A stretch of DNA of 53,987 bases from an uncultured Flavobacteriaceae bacterium (lineage in GTDB: Bacteria; Bacteroidota; Bacteroidia; Flavobacteriales; Flavobacteriaceae), in NCBI GenBank assembly GCA_913052585.1, contig CAJXEB010000009.1, positions 1-53,987 of the forward strand, in the 5' to 3' direction. The stretch's first letter is position 1. Each line of letters opens with the position of its first letter. The position numbers and the translations under genes are program-made. Below the pieces are notes generated by a model. The model had not been told where the DNA came from and searched no databases. It saw only the letters and a list, made by a program, of their open reading frames with translations. This document shows positions 16,687 through 24,675 of this stretch, one piece after another.

Positions 16687-17976
16687 ATGAAAAGACAACT
16701 ATTGCCCCTACTTTTATGTATTTTTGTTGTGCTATTTGCATTTAATAATGCTTCTTACGCTATCAATAATCTTCAACAAAATGAAATTAATAGTTCTGAT
16801 TATCAACACTTTGATTACTTACATCAAGTTAATCCTAACTTTAATTTTAATGAATTTAACAGCGCTATTTTTTTTACTAATAATATCAATATAAATGATG
16901 TTTTTAGTTATTATTCTGAAAGCTCAAATTTTGGAGGTATTTCCACACTTAAGGAAATTTCCTACAAATATATTGATAAAAAAGAGTTTGGTTCTCAAAA
17001 TATTTTAACTCCAATTCAATATCAAGGAAATTTATTTAATCAAGGATTATTTTATGGATTTGCTTTAACTATTATATTATTAAATTTAGTTTGCTTTTTT
17101 GTATTTGATGAAATTATTTTTGTGAAATTTTCAGCTACAGTTGCTGCCTTAACTTTTACACTATTTTTTGCAGAAGGTTTATTTCCATTAATTGGGATTG
17201 ATGTTTTACTGCAAAACTATATGATGCAATCTACATTATTATTAATAACAATCGGATTTCATAGTTTATTTACAGACAAATACCTTTCTATAAAAGAATA
17301 TTACCCAAAATTAAGTCAAATTTCTTTGGCAGCTTTTGGAGTTGCATTTTTATTCTTAATTACCTCGTGGATAAATGGAAATTCAGAATTAACTAGTATT
17401 GTAAATATTATTTTATTTGGTGTATTGGGTATTTACTTTATCGCTGGAGTGTTGTTATTTAGTAAAAATAATTATGCTAAATTTTATGTTATAGGAACAT
17501 TTATTCCTTTGTTGTTTTCTATAGATTATTTTTTATTAAAACCATTGGGTATAGAGTTTCTATTTACGGAAGTAATCCATCTAAAAGTTGCTACCTTATT
17601 TGAGGTATTACTTCTATCTTATGCTATTATGTACCGAATGCAAGCTGTTAAAGAAGAGGGAGAATTAAGACAAACTGAAATGCGAATATACCTTAAAAGA
17701 CAAGATGTAATGACAAGAAATCAAGTAGAACAGCTAGTAGAAGATGTATATTTAGAAAATTTAATTATGCAATACGATTTAGATGGTATTGAAATAAAAC
17801 TATTGCAATACATTTCTGAAGGAAAAGAAAATACAAAAATTGCTCGAAAACTTAAACTAACAGAAGTTGAAGTTGTTGACTATACCAAAGATTTATACAA
17901 AAAACTTGAAATTAGTGAACATATCCAAGAGGATTATAGACTTCTAGATAATCAGCCTGATTATATTTACAATTAG
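16687..17976 (+). CDS. Membrane-anchored 7TM (DISM-like) protein with LuxR-type HTH
   Basis: 429 residues in four parts. A signal peptide (1-24) is followed by a short periplasmic segment of about 90 residues without a recognisable sensor domain. Seven hydrophobic segments between about 118 and 316 follow the 7TMR-DISM pattern, starting with FNQGLFYGFALTIILLNL. A charged, coiled-coil-like stretch (320-360) leads to a LuxR-type HTH at 364-413, which aligns over its length with the LuxR consensus (GIEIKLLQYISEGKENTKIA, EVVDYTKDLYKKLEI). The architecture predicts a one-piece receptor that binds DNA from the membrane, but the ligand, target genes and DNA binding are unknown. It stands alone between fumC and ccsBA. 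Confidence 0.8.
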   Translation: MKRQLLPLLLCIFVVLFAFNNASYAINNLQQNEINSSDYQHFDYLHQVNPNFNFNEFNSAIFFTNNININDVFSYYSESSNFGGISTLKEISYKYIDKKEFGSQNILTPIQYQGNLFNQGLFYGFALTIILLNLVCFFVFDEIIFVKFSATVAALTFTLFFAEGLFPLIGIDVLLQNYMMQSTLLLITIGFHSLFTDKYLSIKEYYPKLSQISLAAFGVAFLFLITSWINGNSELTSIVNIILFGVLGIYFIAGVLLFSKNNYAKFYVIGTFIPLLFSIDYFLLKPLGIEFLFTEVIHLKVATLFEVLLLSYAIMYRMQAVKEEGELRQTEMRIYLKRQDVMTRNQVEQLVEDVYLENLIMQYDLDGIEIKLLQYISEGKENTKIARKLKLTEVEVVDYTKDLYKKLEISEHIQEDYRLLDNQPDYIYN

Positions 17977-17995
17977 TAATTTTTAATAATTTTAT

Positions 17996-18030
17996 AAAAA
18001 AGGATAAGTTTTAAAAGCTTATCCTTTTTT
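17996..18030. terminator. Bidirectional terminator overlapping the ccsBA stop codon
   Basis: AAAAAAGGATAAG (17996-18008) and its exact reverse complement (18018-18030), with T runs on both strands. The right arm contains the TAA stop of ccsBA (18019-18021), so the terminator stem codes for the last residues of that protein. Confidence 0.85.
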
Positions 18031-21000
18031 TATAAAATGCTTTTTGTAATTAATATATGCTACTGCACTCAAAATAAAAACAAAGGCTGTAAAGTACCAA
18101 ACAAAAGTTGGGGTCACAGGTACATCACCACTTGCATAAGAATGCAATCCAGTTAGGTAGAAATTTACACCAAAATAAGTCATCATAATAGATGCATAAG
18201 CTACTACAGCAGCGAAGTTAAAAGTCCATTTACTTCTTAAACCTGGAACCAAACGCATATGAATAACAAATGCATAAATCATAATACTAATCAAAGCCCA
18301 AGTTTCTTTAGGGTCCCAGCCCCAATAACGTCCCCAACTTTCATTAGCCCATTGCCCACCTAAAAAGTTTCCTATTGCAAGCATAACTAAACCAACAGTT
18401 AAAGCCATTTCAGTAATAATTGAAAGTTCTTTAATATTTAAGTCCATTTTTTTGACATTCTTTTTATTGGTAAGCACCATTAAAAGTAACGAAGTCAATC
18501 CTAGAATCATACCTAATGTAAATGGCCCATAACTAGCTACTATAACAGCAACGTGTATCATTAACCAATAACTATCTAAAACAGGTTGTAAATTAGAAAT
18601 TGCAGGATCTACCCAGTTTTCATGAGCTACCCATAAAATAATAGCTGCAACAAATGCAGTTGATGCGATAGTTAAATAACTTTTTTTACCCAAAGTCAAA
18701 CCAAAAAACACGGTAGCCCAGCCTACATAAATTATAGATTCATAAGCATTACTCCAAGGAGCATGACCACTTATATACCATCTTGCTATTAACCCTAGAG
18801 TAAGTAAAACAAATAAGATCCAAATGGAGTATTTAAATAACTTAACAATCGCATTAATACTCTTGTTTTCTTTAAAAATCTGAATGATAATAAATACAAA
18901 CATCAGCATACCAAATACTGCGAAGTATTTGTACAAGCGATTAAATATATCCACTTTGTTATATAATACTTCAGCATTTACTTTATTTTCTGAAGGCATT
19001 ACACTTGCTCCAAATTCGTTTTGAAACTTTGTTATTCCTTTTAATAAATCATCTGCTGTATTGTAATTTCCATCTTTTCTTGCTTCTCTTAAAGTTTCAA
19101 AATAATAAGGCAGAATATTTTTAGCAATAGCAGAATCTTTCTTAGTATAATTTACTTCTGCCAATTCTGGATAAGAAACCCAACGATTATTTTCATCATT
19201 TGGGATTGGAAATATTTTAAATATACTACCGCTTAATGCTTCGTTTAATAAGTAAAAGTTTTCATAAGCTTTCATGAAATCTTTTTGAAACTGATTTTTA
19301 TTGGTAGTTTTTGATGCTTCTTCAATATAGGGTCCTAATTTATTATTTCCATTTTCATCAATTAAATCCATTAATGAGAAAAGGCTAGCACTTTTATCAA
19401 TACCTATAATTTCACGAATACTATCATTTCCTCGTTTTAATGACATAATAGGCACATCCAACCATAATCTTGGAAACTCAACCATAGATACAAAAACTTG
19501 ATTCGCATCAAGACCTCCATAAGTGTTTTTTCTACTTATCTTTCTAAGCAATTCACTAGCAAAAGTATTTACCGGTTTCATTCGACCATCATCTTGAATC
19601 ACCAAATGTGCAAACTTAGCTGCATGTTCTTTACTTACAACATTGGCCAAAATAATTGAATCTAACTTTTCTTTTGGAACTTTAGTTCTATGTGAATTTT
19701 CATCTTGTGCAAATCCTGTAAAAGAAATTAAAAATAGTAGTATGGCACTTAAAACTGTTTTTTTCTTTTTCACTTTTAAAAGCATTCTTTTCAAATCTGC
19801 AAAACGGGTATTCTTATCAAACAAAATAGCCATTAAACCAAAGTATAATAAAGTGTACCCAATATAAGTGATCCAAGTACCCCAATAATCATGGTTAACT
19901 GAAAGTATGCTTCCTTTTTCATCTCCATCAAAAGAAGATTGAAATAAACGATAACCTTGCTCATCTAATATATTATTCATAAATATTTCATAATCGTAAA
20001 ATTCAGTATCACTTTTATTTACGGTAACCTTACTTTTAAAAGCAGAATAATTTTTCTGAGTACCAGGATATTTATCAGCTATAAAATCATTTAAAGTAAT
20101 ACTAAATGGGAGTTCGTACTCTTTTGAACCATAGGCTAAATAAACCTTAAGTCCGGCTAACTCTGTAGATATTGGGCTTCGAGCTACTCCTTGTCCTCCT
20201 AATACAGATACTGTTTTAGATTCTCCATTTGAGCTTATTTCAAAAGTAACAGCACTCATATTTGTGGGTTCATCTTTTGGTGCTTTAACAATACCAAATT
20301 CACCTGGCATTACCATTTCTGGTATTACAAAGGACATATTTGCAACTTGATAAAGAGATCGTAATATTAATGGTTGAATTGAATCTTTTAGTAATTCACC
20401 TTGTTCTTTATCTGCCATACGCATCCATTTACCTTCAAAGGGAGAAGAAATAGAATACGCTCCATCTTTATACATTAAATTGATAGCTCCTTGTGTAGGT
20501 TTATTTAAGGAAATCAAAACATTATGAACATTTAAAACATCACCCTCTCCTATCCAATGATCATGACGTTCTCCATCACTAGCTTCCACCATCTTTAAGT
20601 AATTTTTTCCACCTTCAGTAGGAACAACACCTTCTTTGGCATTAATTATGTAATCTTTATATTTAATGGTCACTTTTTGACCGTTATAATCAGAATTTAT
20701 TTCAAAATAATTATTTAATTTTTCAGATAACCTCACAAGAACTGGTGATATAGTCCGTCTTTGAGGGACACCATTAACTTCATAATCTCCATCAATAAAA
20801 GTAGTTATATAAGTATCAGAAGAAAGTATGGTATTTTCAGTAGCGCCTTCACGTATGTGCATCATCCCTTCAAAACTTATATATCGGGTAATAAAAGCTC
20901 CAAGAATAATTAAAATAAAAGCTAAGTGAAGGGTTAATGTTGCCCATTTCTCTTTTCGAAATAAGCGATACTTAGCTATATTACCTATAAAATTAATCAT

Positions 21001-21183
21001 AAATAATCCCATTATAGCTTCAAACCACCAAGCATTATATACTAATTCTCTAGTATACGGAGTTGGTGAAGTATCTGCAGATGCATCTAAAAATGTTCCA
21101 GTTGCCATAGCGGCAGCAAAAACAATAAATAAAACAGCAGTTAAACGTGTAGAAAAAAGAATAGAAAATATTTTCTTTAGCAT
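18019..21183 (-). CDS. ccsBA: Cytochrome c biogenesis fusion protein CcsBA (ResB-CcsA)
   Basis: 1054-residue integral membrane protein joining the two halves of the system II (Ccs) haem-attachment machinery. The N-terminal half is ResB-like (hydrophobic segments near the N-terminus, a long periplasmic beta-rich domain, and a further segment near residue 430). A Lys-rich loop and a second signal-like hydrophobic stretch precede a middle domain. The C-terminal third is CcsA with the WWD motif WGRYWGWDPKETWALI and the surrounding haem-binding histidines. It moves haem outward and ligates it to apocytochrome CXXCH sites. The start is ATG 21183, because a TAAATTTG box (21202-21209) lies inside the longer frame. 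The stop codon is buried in a terminator stem. Confidence 0.94.
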   Translation of the reverse strand: MLKKIFSILFSTRLTAVLFIVFAAAMATGTFLDASADTSPTPYTRELVYNAWWFEAIMGLFMINFIGNIAKYRLFRKEKWATLTLHLAFILIILGAFITRYISFEGMMHIREGATENTILSSDTYITTFIDGDYEVNGVPQRRTISPVLVRLSEKLNNYFEINSDYNGQKVTIKYKDYIINAKEGVVPTEGGKNYLKMVEASDGERHDHWIGEGDVLNVHNVLISLNKPTQGAINLMYKDGAYSISSPFEGKWMRMADKEQGELLKDSIQPLILRSLYQVANMSFVIPEMVMPGEFGIVKAPKDEPTNMSAVTFEISSNGESKTVSVLGGQGVARSPISTELAGLKVYLAYGSKEYELPFSITLNDFIADKYPGTQKNYSAFKSKVTVNKSDTEFYDYEIFMNNILDEQGYRLFQSSFDGDEKGSILSVNHDYWGTWITYIGYTLLYFGLMAILFDKNTRFADLKRMLLKVKKKKTVLSAILLFLISFTGFAQDENSHRTKVPKEKLDSIILANVVSKEHAAKFAHLVIQDDGRMKPVNTFASELLRKISRKNTYGGLDANQVFVSMVEFPRLWLDVPIMSLKRGNDSIREIIGIDKSASLFSLMDLIDENGNNKLGPYIEEASKTTNKNQFQKDFMKAYENFYLLNEALSGSIFKIFPIPNDENNRWVSYPELAEVNYTKKDSAIAKNILPYYFETLREARKDGNYNTADDLLKGITKFQNEFGASVMPSENKVNAEVLYNKVDIFNRLYKYFAVFGMLMFVFIIIQIFKENKSINAIVKLFKYSIWILFVLLTLGLIARWYISGHAPWSNAYESIIYVGWATVFFGLTLGKKSYLTIASTAFVAAIILWVAHENWVDPAISNLQPVLDSYWLMIHVAVIVASYGPFTLGMILGLTSLLLMVLTNKKNVKKMDLNIKELSIITEMALTVGLVMLAIGNFLGGQWANESWGRYWGWDPKETWALISIMIYAFVIHMRLVPGLRSKWTFNFAAVVAYASIMMTYFGVNFYLTGLHSYASGDVPVTPTFVWYFTAFVFILSAVAYINYKKHFIKKG

Positions 21184-21201
21184 GGCAATCTTAATTTTCA
21201 G

Positions 21202-21209
21202 CAAATTTA
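21202..21209 (-). promoter_or_regulatory. -7 promoter box TAAATTTG of ccsBA
   Basis: Minus-strand TAnnTTTG 19 bases before the ATG at 21183. It decides between the two in-frame starts of ccsBA. Confidence 0.5.
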
Positions 21210-21282
21210 AGAAATTACATTCAGTAATTATATCATAAAATGTTAATGATTTTAACTACAATTTTGGTTAGTTTTCAAATAT

Positions 21283-21648
21283 TTACATATTCATAAAAAT
21301 GCTGATATTTAGAGCTCTATTTTGGCAAGTTTTGCATTATCTTCTTTAAATAAAGCATCTATATTTTTAAACCATTGGTTAAGCCAAATCCCAAAATGGG
21401 ATTCATTTATTAAATAATCATTTAATTTACCGGCTTTAGCTTGAGCAGCCAAAGTATTTCCTGTATATTTTTTCACAAAAAATAAGTTGGTTTCCCAAAA
21501 ATCGATCAATAATTTTAGATGATAAAACCAATTCTTAATTATAGTGTTAAAAATAAGTCCTAGTAAATCATCTCCCCTAACTTGAGCATAAAAAGCATGA
21601 AATACGGGTAGCCATATCTTTACGAGTAGAAATATCACTTTTGTTCAT
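21283..21648 (-). pseudogene. Group III truncated haemoglobin, frameshifted
   Basis: The open middle part reads like a flavobacterial group III truncated haemoglobin (GDDLLGLIF, DFWETNLFF, HFGIWLNQWF, DALF). The frame is wrong at both ends. Near the start, five A at 21590-21594 (TTTTT in the gene) should be four: then ATG 21648 gives MNKSDISTRKDMATRISC followed by FYAQVRGDD, the normal helix A/B start. Near the end, the four-T run at 21320-21323 needs one more base: then the tail reads AKNRALNISIFMNM and stops at 21283. In addition, the proximal haem ligand of the YxGxPxxxH motif is Gln. Two frameshifts and loss of the haem ligand argue for a dead gene, though homopolymer sequencing errors could explain the frameshifts. 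Confidence 0.8.
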
Positions 21649-21736
21649 AGAATATCTATTAAAAAGACTTTATAAAAAAGTCGCGATAAATGTAATGTTT
21701 CATTTATTTAGCAAGCTTTTAACTTTTAAAAATTAT

Positions 21737-21744
21737 TATCTTCG
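21737..21744 (+). promoter_or_regulatory. Variant -7 box TATCTTCG
   Basis: Identical to the octamers at 13918-13925 (+) and 7195-7202 (-). It lies four bases before the ATG at 21749, implying a leaderless or near-leaderless transcript for the DUF2520 operon. Confidence 0.4.
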
Positions 21745-21748
21745 TAGT

Positions 21749-22510
21749 ATGAAATCGATTGTTTTATTAGGAGCTGGTAATGTTGCTACACATTTGTGTA
21801 AGGCAATCTATAACTCATTAGGTTTTAAAGTCATTCAGGTCTATAATCGCAATGAAAACTCATTAGCTTTTTTTCCTTCAGCTTTAGATAAAACTTATTC
21901 TTTAGCTAAAATTAAAGAAGCAGACATTTACATTATTGCTGTTCCGGATGATGCTATAGTTTCATTTTCAGAAAGTTTACTTATTAAAAACAAATTGGTA
22001 GTTCATACTTCAGGAAGTGTTGCTATGGAAGCCCTTTCAGATAAAAACAGAAAAGGAGTTTTTTATCCATTGCAAAGTTTTTCCAAAAATAGTGAAGTAG
22101 ATTTTTCTGAAATTCCAATGTGTATAGAAGCGCAAAATGAATCTGATTTGGGATTATTAAACCAATTAGGAAATTCTATTTCAAATAATGTGTTAGCGGT
22201 TTCTTCAGAAAAAAGAGAAAAAATTCATCTAAGTGCTGTTATCGTTAATAATTTTGTGAATTACCTGTATCAGGTTGGAAATGATTTAATGCAAGAACAA
22301 TCGTTATCCTTCGACTTATTAAAGCCTTTAATTTTAGAAACTGCAAATAAAATTAATACCCTCGCTCCTGCTGAAGCTCAAACGGGTCCTGCAAAGAGGA
22401 ATGATAAAAAGACCATCGAAAAACAGTTACATTTGTTAAAAGATAGTCCGTATAAAGATATTTATCAAGACATTACAAATTCAATTTTAAAAAAATATAA
22501 TAATCATTAA
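21749..22510 (+). CDS. Rossmann-fold/DUF2520 protein
   Basis: 253 residues. The N-terminal Rossmann domain has the nucleotide loop GAGNVATHL (residues 8-16). The C-terminal part is the helical DUF2520 domain (AVIVNNFVNYLYQVG, then LAPAEAQTGPAKRNDKKTI), as in 6-phosphogluconate/ketopantoate-reductase-like enzymes. The substrate is not known. ATG 21749 was chosen because the upstream extension overlaps a -7-like box and lacks homology. It is the first gene of a run with kdsC three bases downstream, followed by a UbiA-type gene and maf, a neighbourhood I know from other Flavobacteriaceae. Confidence 0.82.
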   Translation: MKSIVLLGAGNVATHLCKAIYNSLGFKVIQVYNRNENSLAFFPSALDKTYSLAKIKEADIYIIAVPDDAIVSFSESLLIKNKLVVHTSGSVAMEALSDKNRKGVFYPLQSFSKNSEVDFSEIPMCIEAQNESDLGLLNQLGNSISNNVLAVSSEKREKIHLSAVIVNNFVNYLYQVGNDLMQEQSLSFDLLKPLILETANKINTLAPAEAQTGPAKRNDKKTIEKQLHLLKDSPYKDIYQDITNSILKKYNNH

Positions 22511-22513
22511 CCT

Positions 22514-23041
22514 ATGAGTTACAAAGAATATCTTAATAAAATTACCACCTTAATTTTTGATGTAGATGGTGTATTAACCGATGGAACTATTATCGTTGCA
22601 ACCAATGGTGATATGTATCGAAAAATGCATACCAAAGATGGATTTGCCTTAAAAACGGCCGTAGATAAAGGGTTTAATGTTTGTATTATTTCTGGAGGAA
22701 ATAATGAAGGTGTGCGTTTGAGGCTAAAAGGTTTAGGTATAAAAGATGTTTTCTTAGGCGCCCACCATAAAACCGAAACGATGAATACTTATCTGGAAGA
22801 AAACAACATTCGCAAAGAACAAGTTCTTTATATGGGTGATGATATTCCAGACTTACATGTAATGCAGGAAGTTGGTTTACCTTGTTGTCCACAAGATGCT
22901 GTTCAAGAAATTAAAAAAGTATCTAAATATATTTCACATAAAAAAGGTGGAAAAGGTTGTGCTAGAGATGTTATTGAACAAGTACTAAAAGTTCAAAACA
23001 AATGGTTAGACAGCGATCGTGTAAGTGCTAAATACGATTAA
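22514..23041 (+). CDS. kdsC: 3-deoxy-D-manno-octulosonate-8-phosphate phosphatase (KdsC-like HAD)
   Basis: 175-residue C0-type HAD phosphatase lacking a cap domain. Motif I is FDVDGVLTDG with the nucleophile and acid/base Asp pair near residues 16-18. The KDGFALK loop, IISGG motif II, and YMGDDIPD motif IV are all as in KdsC. The enzyme removes the phosphate from KDO-8-P, giving KDO for lipid A/LPS assembly, which fits a genome with lptD. It follows the DUF2520 gene by three bases. N-acylneuraminate-9-phosphatase relatives exist, but length and motifs favour KdsC. Confidence 0.9.
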   Translation: MSYKEYLNKITTLIFDVDGVLTDGTIIVATNGDMYRKMHTKDGFALKTAVDKGFNVCIISGGNNEGVRLRLKGLGIKDVFLGAHHKTETMNTYLEENNIRKEQVLYMGDDIPDLHVMQEVGLPCCPQDAVQEIKKVSKYISHKKGGKGCARDVIEQVLKVQNKWLDSDRVSAKYD

Positions 23042-23060
23042 TCTTTAAAAGTTATACCCC

Positions 23061-23972
23061 TTGAATTATTTAAGATTAATACGTTATCAAAATTTATTGA
23101 TTCTAATTTTGATGCAAATCTTAATTAGGTATGGTTTGTTTACACCTTTAGGAGCGGATCTGACTCTTAGTGGTTTTCTTTTTGCACTATTAATGATTGC
23201 TACTGTTAGTATTGCAGCTGCAGGAAATATTATTAATGATATTTATGATGTAGAAATTGACTACATCAATAAGCCAGAAAAAGTTATTATTGGTAAGAAG
23301 ATTACTGAAAAAAATGCAAATTACCTCTTTATTATTTTAAATGTCATTGGTGTTGGTTTGGGTTTTTATATTTCTAATCAAATTGGGAAACCCGAATTTT
23401 CAGGATATTTTGTAGTAATATCTGCCCTATTATATTTATATGCTACTTTTATAAAATCGATTCCCATTTTTGGAAATGTAATTGTATCTGCTTTGGTTGC
23501 TTTTAGTCTACTAATTGTTGGATTATTTGATTTACTACCAGCAATTAATTTTTTAAATCAAGATTATCAATCCTTCATTTTTGGCATCTTATTAAATTAT
23601 TCGTTTTTTGCTTTTTACATTAATTTAATGAGAGAAATTGTAAAGGACATCGAAGATATTAATGGTGATAAAAATGGCGAATTAAGCACACTTCCAATCA
23701 TTTTAGGAAGAAAAAGAACTTCCTATATTGTTTTTGGAATGACTGTTTTAGCTATGTTTGGGACCGTTTATTATATTTATATTCATTTATATAATTATAC
23801 TTACGCAGTTGTTTATTTTTTACTATTTACTTTAGCTCCGCTACTCTATTTTAGTATTAAAATTTGGGATGCAAAAAATAAAAGTGATTATACCTTCCTT
23901 TCAAAATTGCTGAAAATTATCATGCTTTTGGGTATGTGTTCTATATTGTTATATACTTTTGTAATTATCTAA
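23061..23972 (+). CDS. UbiA-family prenyltransferase (geranylgeranylglycerol-phosphate-synthase-like)
   Basis: 303-residue membrane protein with about eight to nine hydrophobic segments. The first aspartate-rich motif is NDIYDVEID near residue 68, the second DIEDINGD near 197. Both bind the Mg-prenyl diphosphate. The family transfers a prenyl chain to an aromatic ring or to glycerol phosphate derivatives. In Flavobacteriaceae this subgroup is annotated as geranylgeranylglycerol-phosphate geranylgeranyltransferase, but the substrate is unproved. No ATG exists near the start; TTG at 23061 gives the family-typical NYLRLIRYQNLL. It is downstream of kdsC in the same run. Confidence 0.82.
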   Translation: MNYLRLIRYQNLLILILMQILIRYGLFTPLGADLTLSGFLFALLMIATVSIAAAGNIINDIYDVEIDYINKPEKVIIGKKITEKNANYLFIILNVIGVGLGFYISNQIGKPEFSGYFVVISALLYLYATFIKSIPIFGNVIVSALVAFSLLIVGLFDLLPAINFLNQDYQSFIFGILLNYSFFAFYINLMREIVKDIEDINGDKNGELSTLPIILGRKRTSYIVFGMTVLAMFGTVYYIYIHLYNYTYAVVYFLLFTLAPLLYFSIKIWDAKNKSDYTFLSKLLKIIMLLGMCSILLYTFVII

Positions 23973-24003
23973 ATTATAAATTAATCCTGATTAAAAAATT
24001 GAT

Positions 24004-24591
24004 ATGCTTTCTGAAAAACTAAAAAAATATAACATAATTCTTGCATCTGGATCACCAAGAAGACAACGCTTTTTTAAAGAAATGGATATTGATTTTACCA
24101 TTCAATTAAAAGAAGTTGAAGAAATTTATCCAGATACCTTGCGAGGAGTTGAAATAACCGATTATTTATCCAAGTTAAAAGCAGCAGCATTTCATAATTT
24201 ATCTGAAAAAGATTTGCTCATCACCAGTGATACTATAGTTTGGCAAAGTGGAAAAGCAGTCGAAAAGCCTAAAGATGCAGAGGATGCTTTTAGGATGATA
24301 CAATCATTTAGTGGTCGTATGCATAACGTATTTACTTCGGTTACATTTACAAGAAAAGATAGTCAAAAAACGATACACGACACTACGAAAGTTTGGTTTA
24401 ATGACTTAACAGATGATGAAATCAATTATTATATTAACACCTATCAACCCTTTGATAAAGCTGGAGGCTACGGAATTCAAGAATGGTTGGGTTATATAGG
24501 AATTAACAAAATTGAAGGATCTTTTTTTAATGTAATGGGTTTACCCACTCATTTAGTTTATAAAACTTTATTGGAAATTGCTGAAAAATAA
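24004..24591 (+). CDS. maf: Maf-like nucleoside triphosphate pyrophosphatase
   Basis: 195 residues of the Maf/HAM1 fold. The LASGSPRR loop near residue 16 binds the triphosphate. SDTIVW and EKPKDAEDAFRM (around 82-100) supply the metal ligands and the conserved lysine, and DKAGGYGIQ near 152 closes the active site. The enzyme hydrolyses canonical or modified nucleotides to monophosphates, and the dTTP/UTP versus CTP/7-methyl-GTP choice cannot be called reliably. It is the fourth gene of the DUF2520-kdsC-ubiA-maf run; a promoter for the next gene follows. Confidence 0.92.
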   Translation: MLSEKLKKYNIILASGSPRRQRFFKEMDIDFTIQLKEVEEIYPDTLRGVEITDYLSKLKAAAFHNLSEKDLLITSDTIVWQSGKAVEKPKDAEDAFRMIQSFSGRMHNVFTSVTFTRKDSQKTIHDTTKVWFNDLTDDEINYYINTYQPFDKAGGYGIQEWLGYIGINKIEGSFFNVMGLPTHLVYKTLLEIAEK

Positions 24592-24624
24592 TAATCCCGC
24601 TTGTTAAAATATTACAAAATAATT

Positions 24625-24653
24625 TTTGCTTTTTTACCTTTTAGGTATATTTG
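24625..24653 (+). promoter_or_regulatory. Promoter of the PIG-L gene (TTTG-N17-TATATTTG)
   Basis: TTTG at 24625-24628 and TATATTTG at 24646-24653 with a 17-base spacer, the best complete match to the Bacteroidota promoter on this strand. The ATG follows 23 bases later. Confidence 0.7.
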
Positions 24654-24675
24654 AGAATTAGCTATAAAACTATCC

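Noticed and set aside
21309-21638. 109-codon minus-strand frame as an intact gene
   Set aside because: Its ends do not match any start or tail; two one-base changes turn it into a full truncated haemoglobin, so it is the middle of a broken gene.
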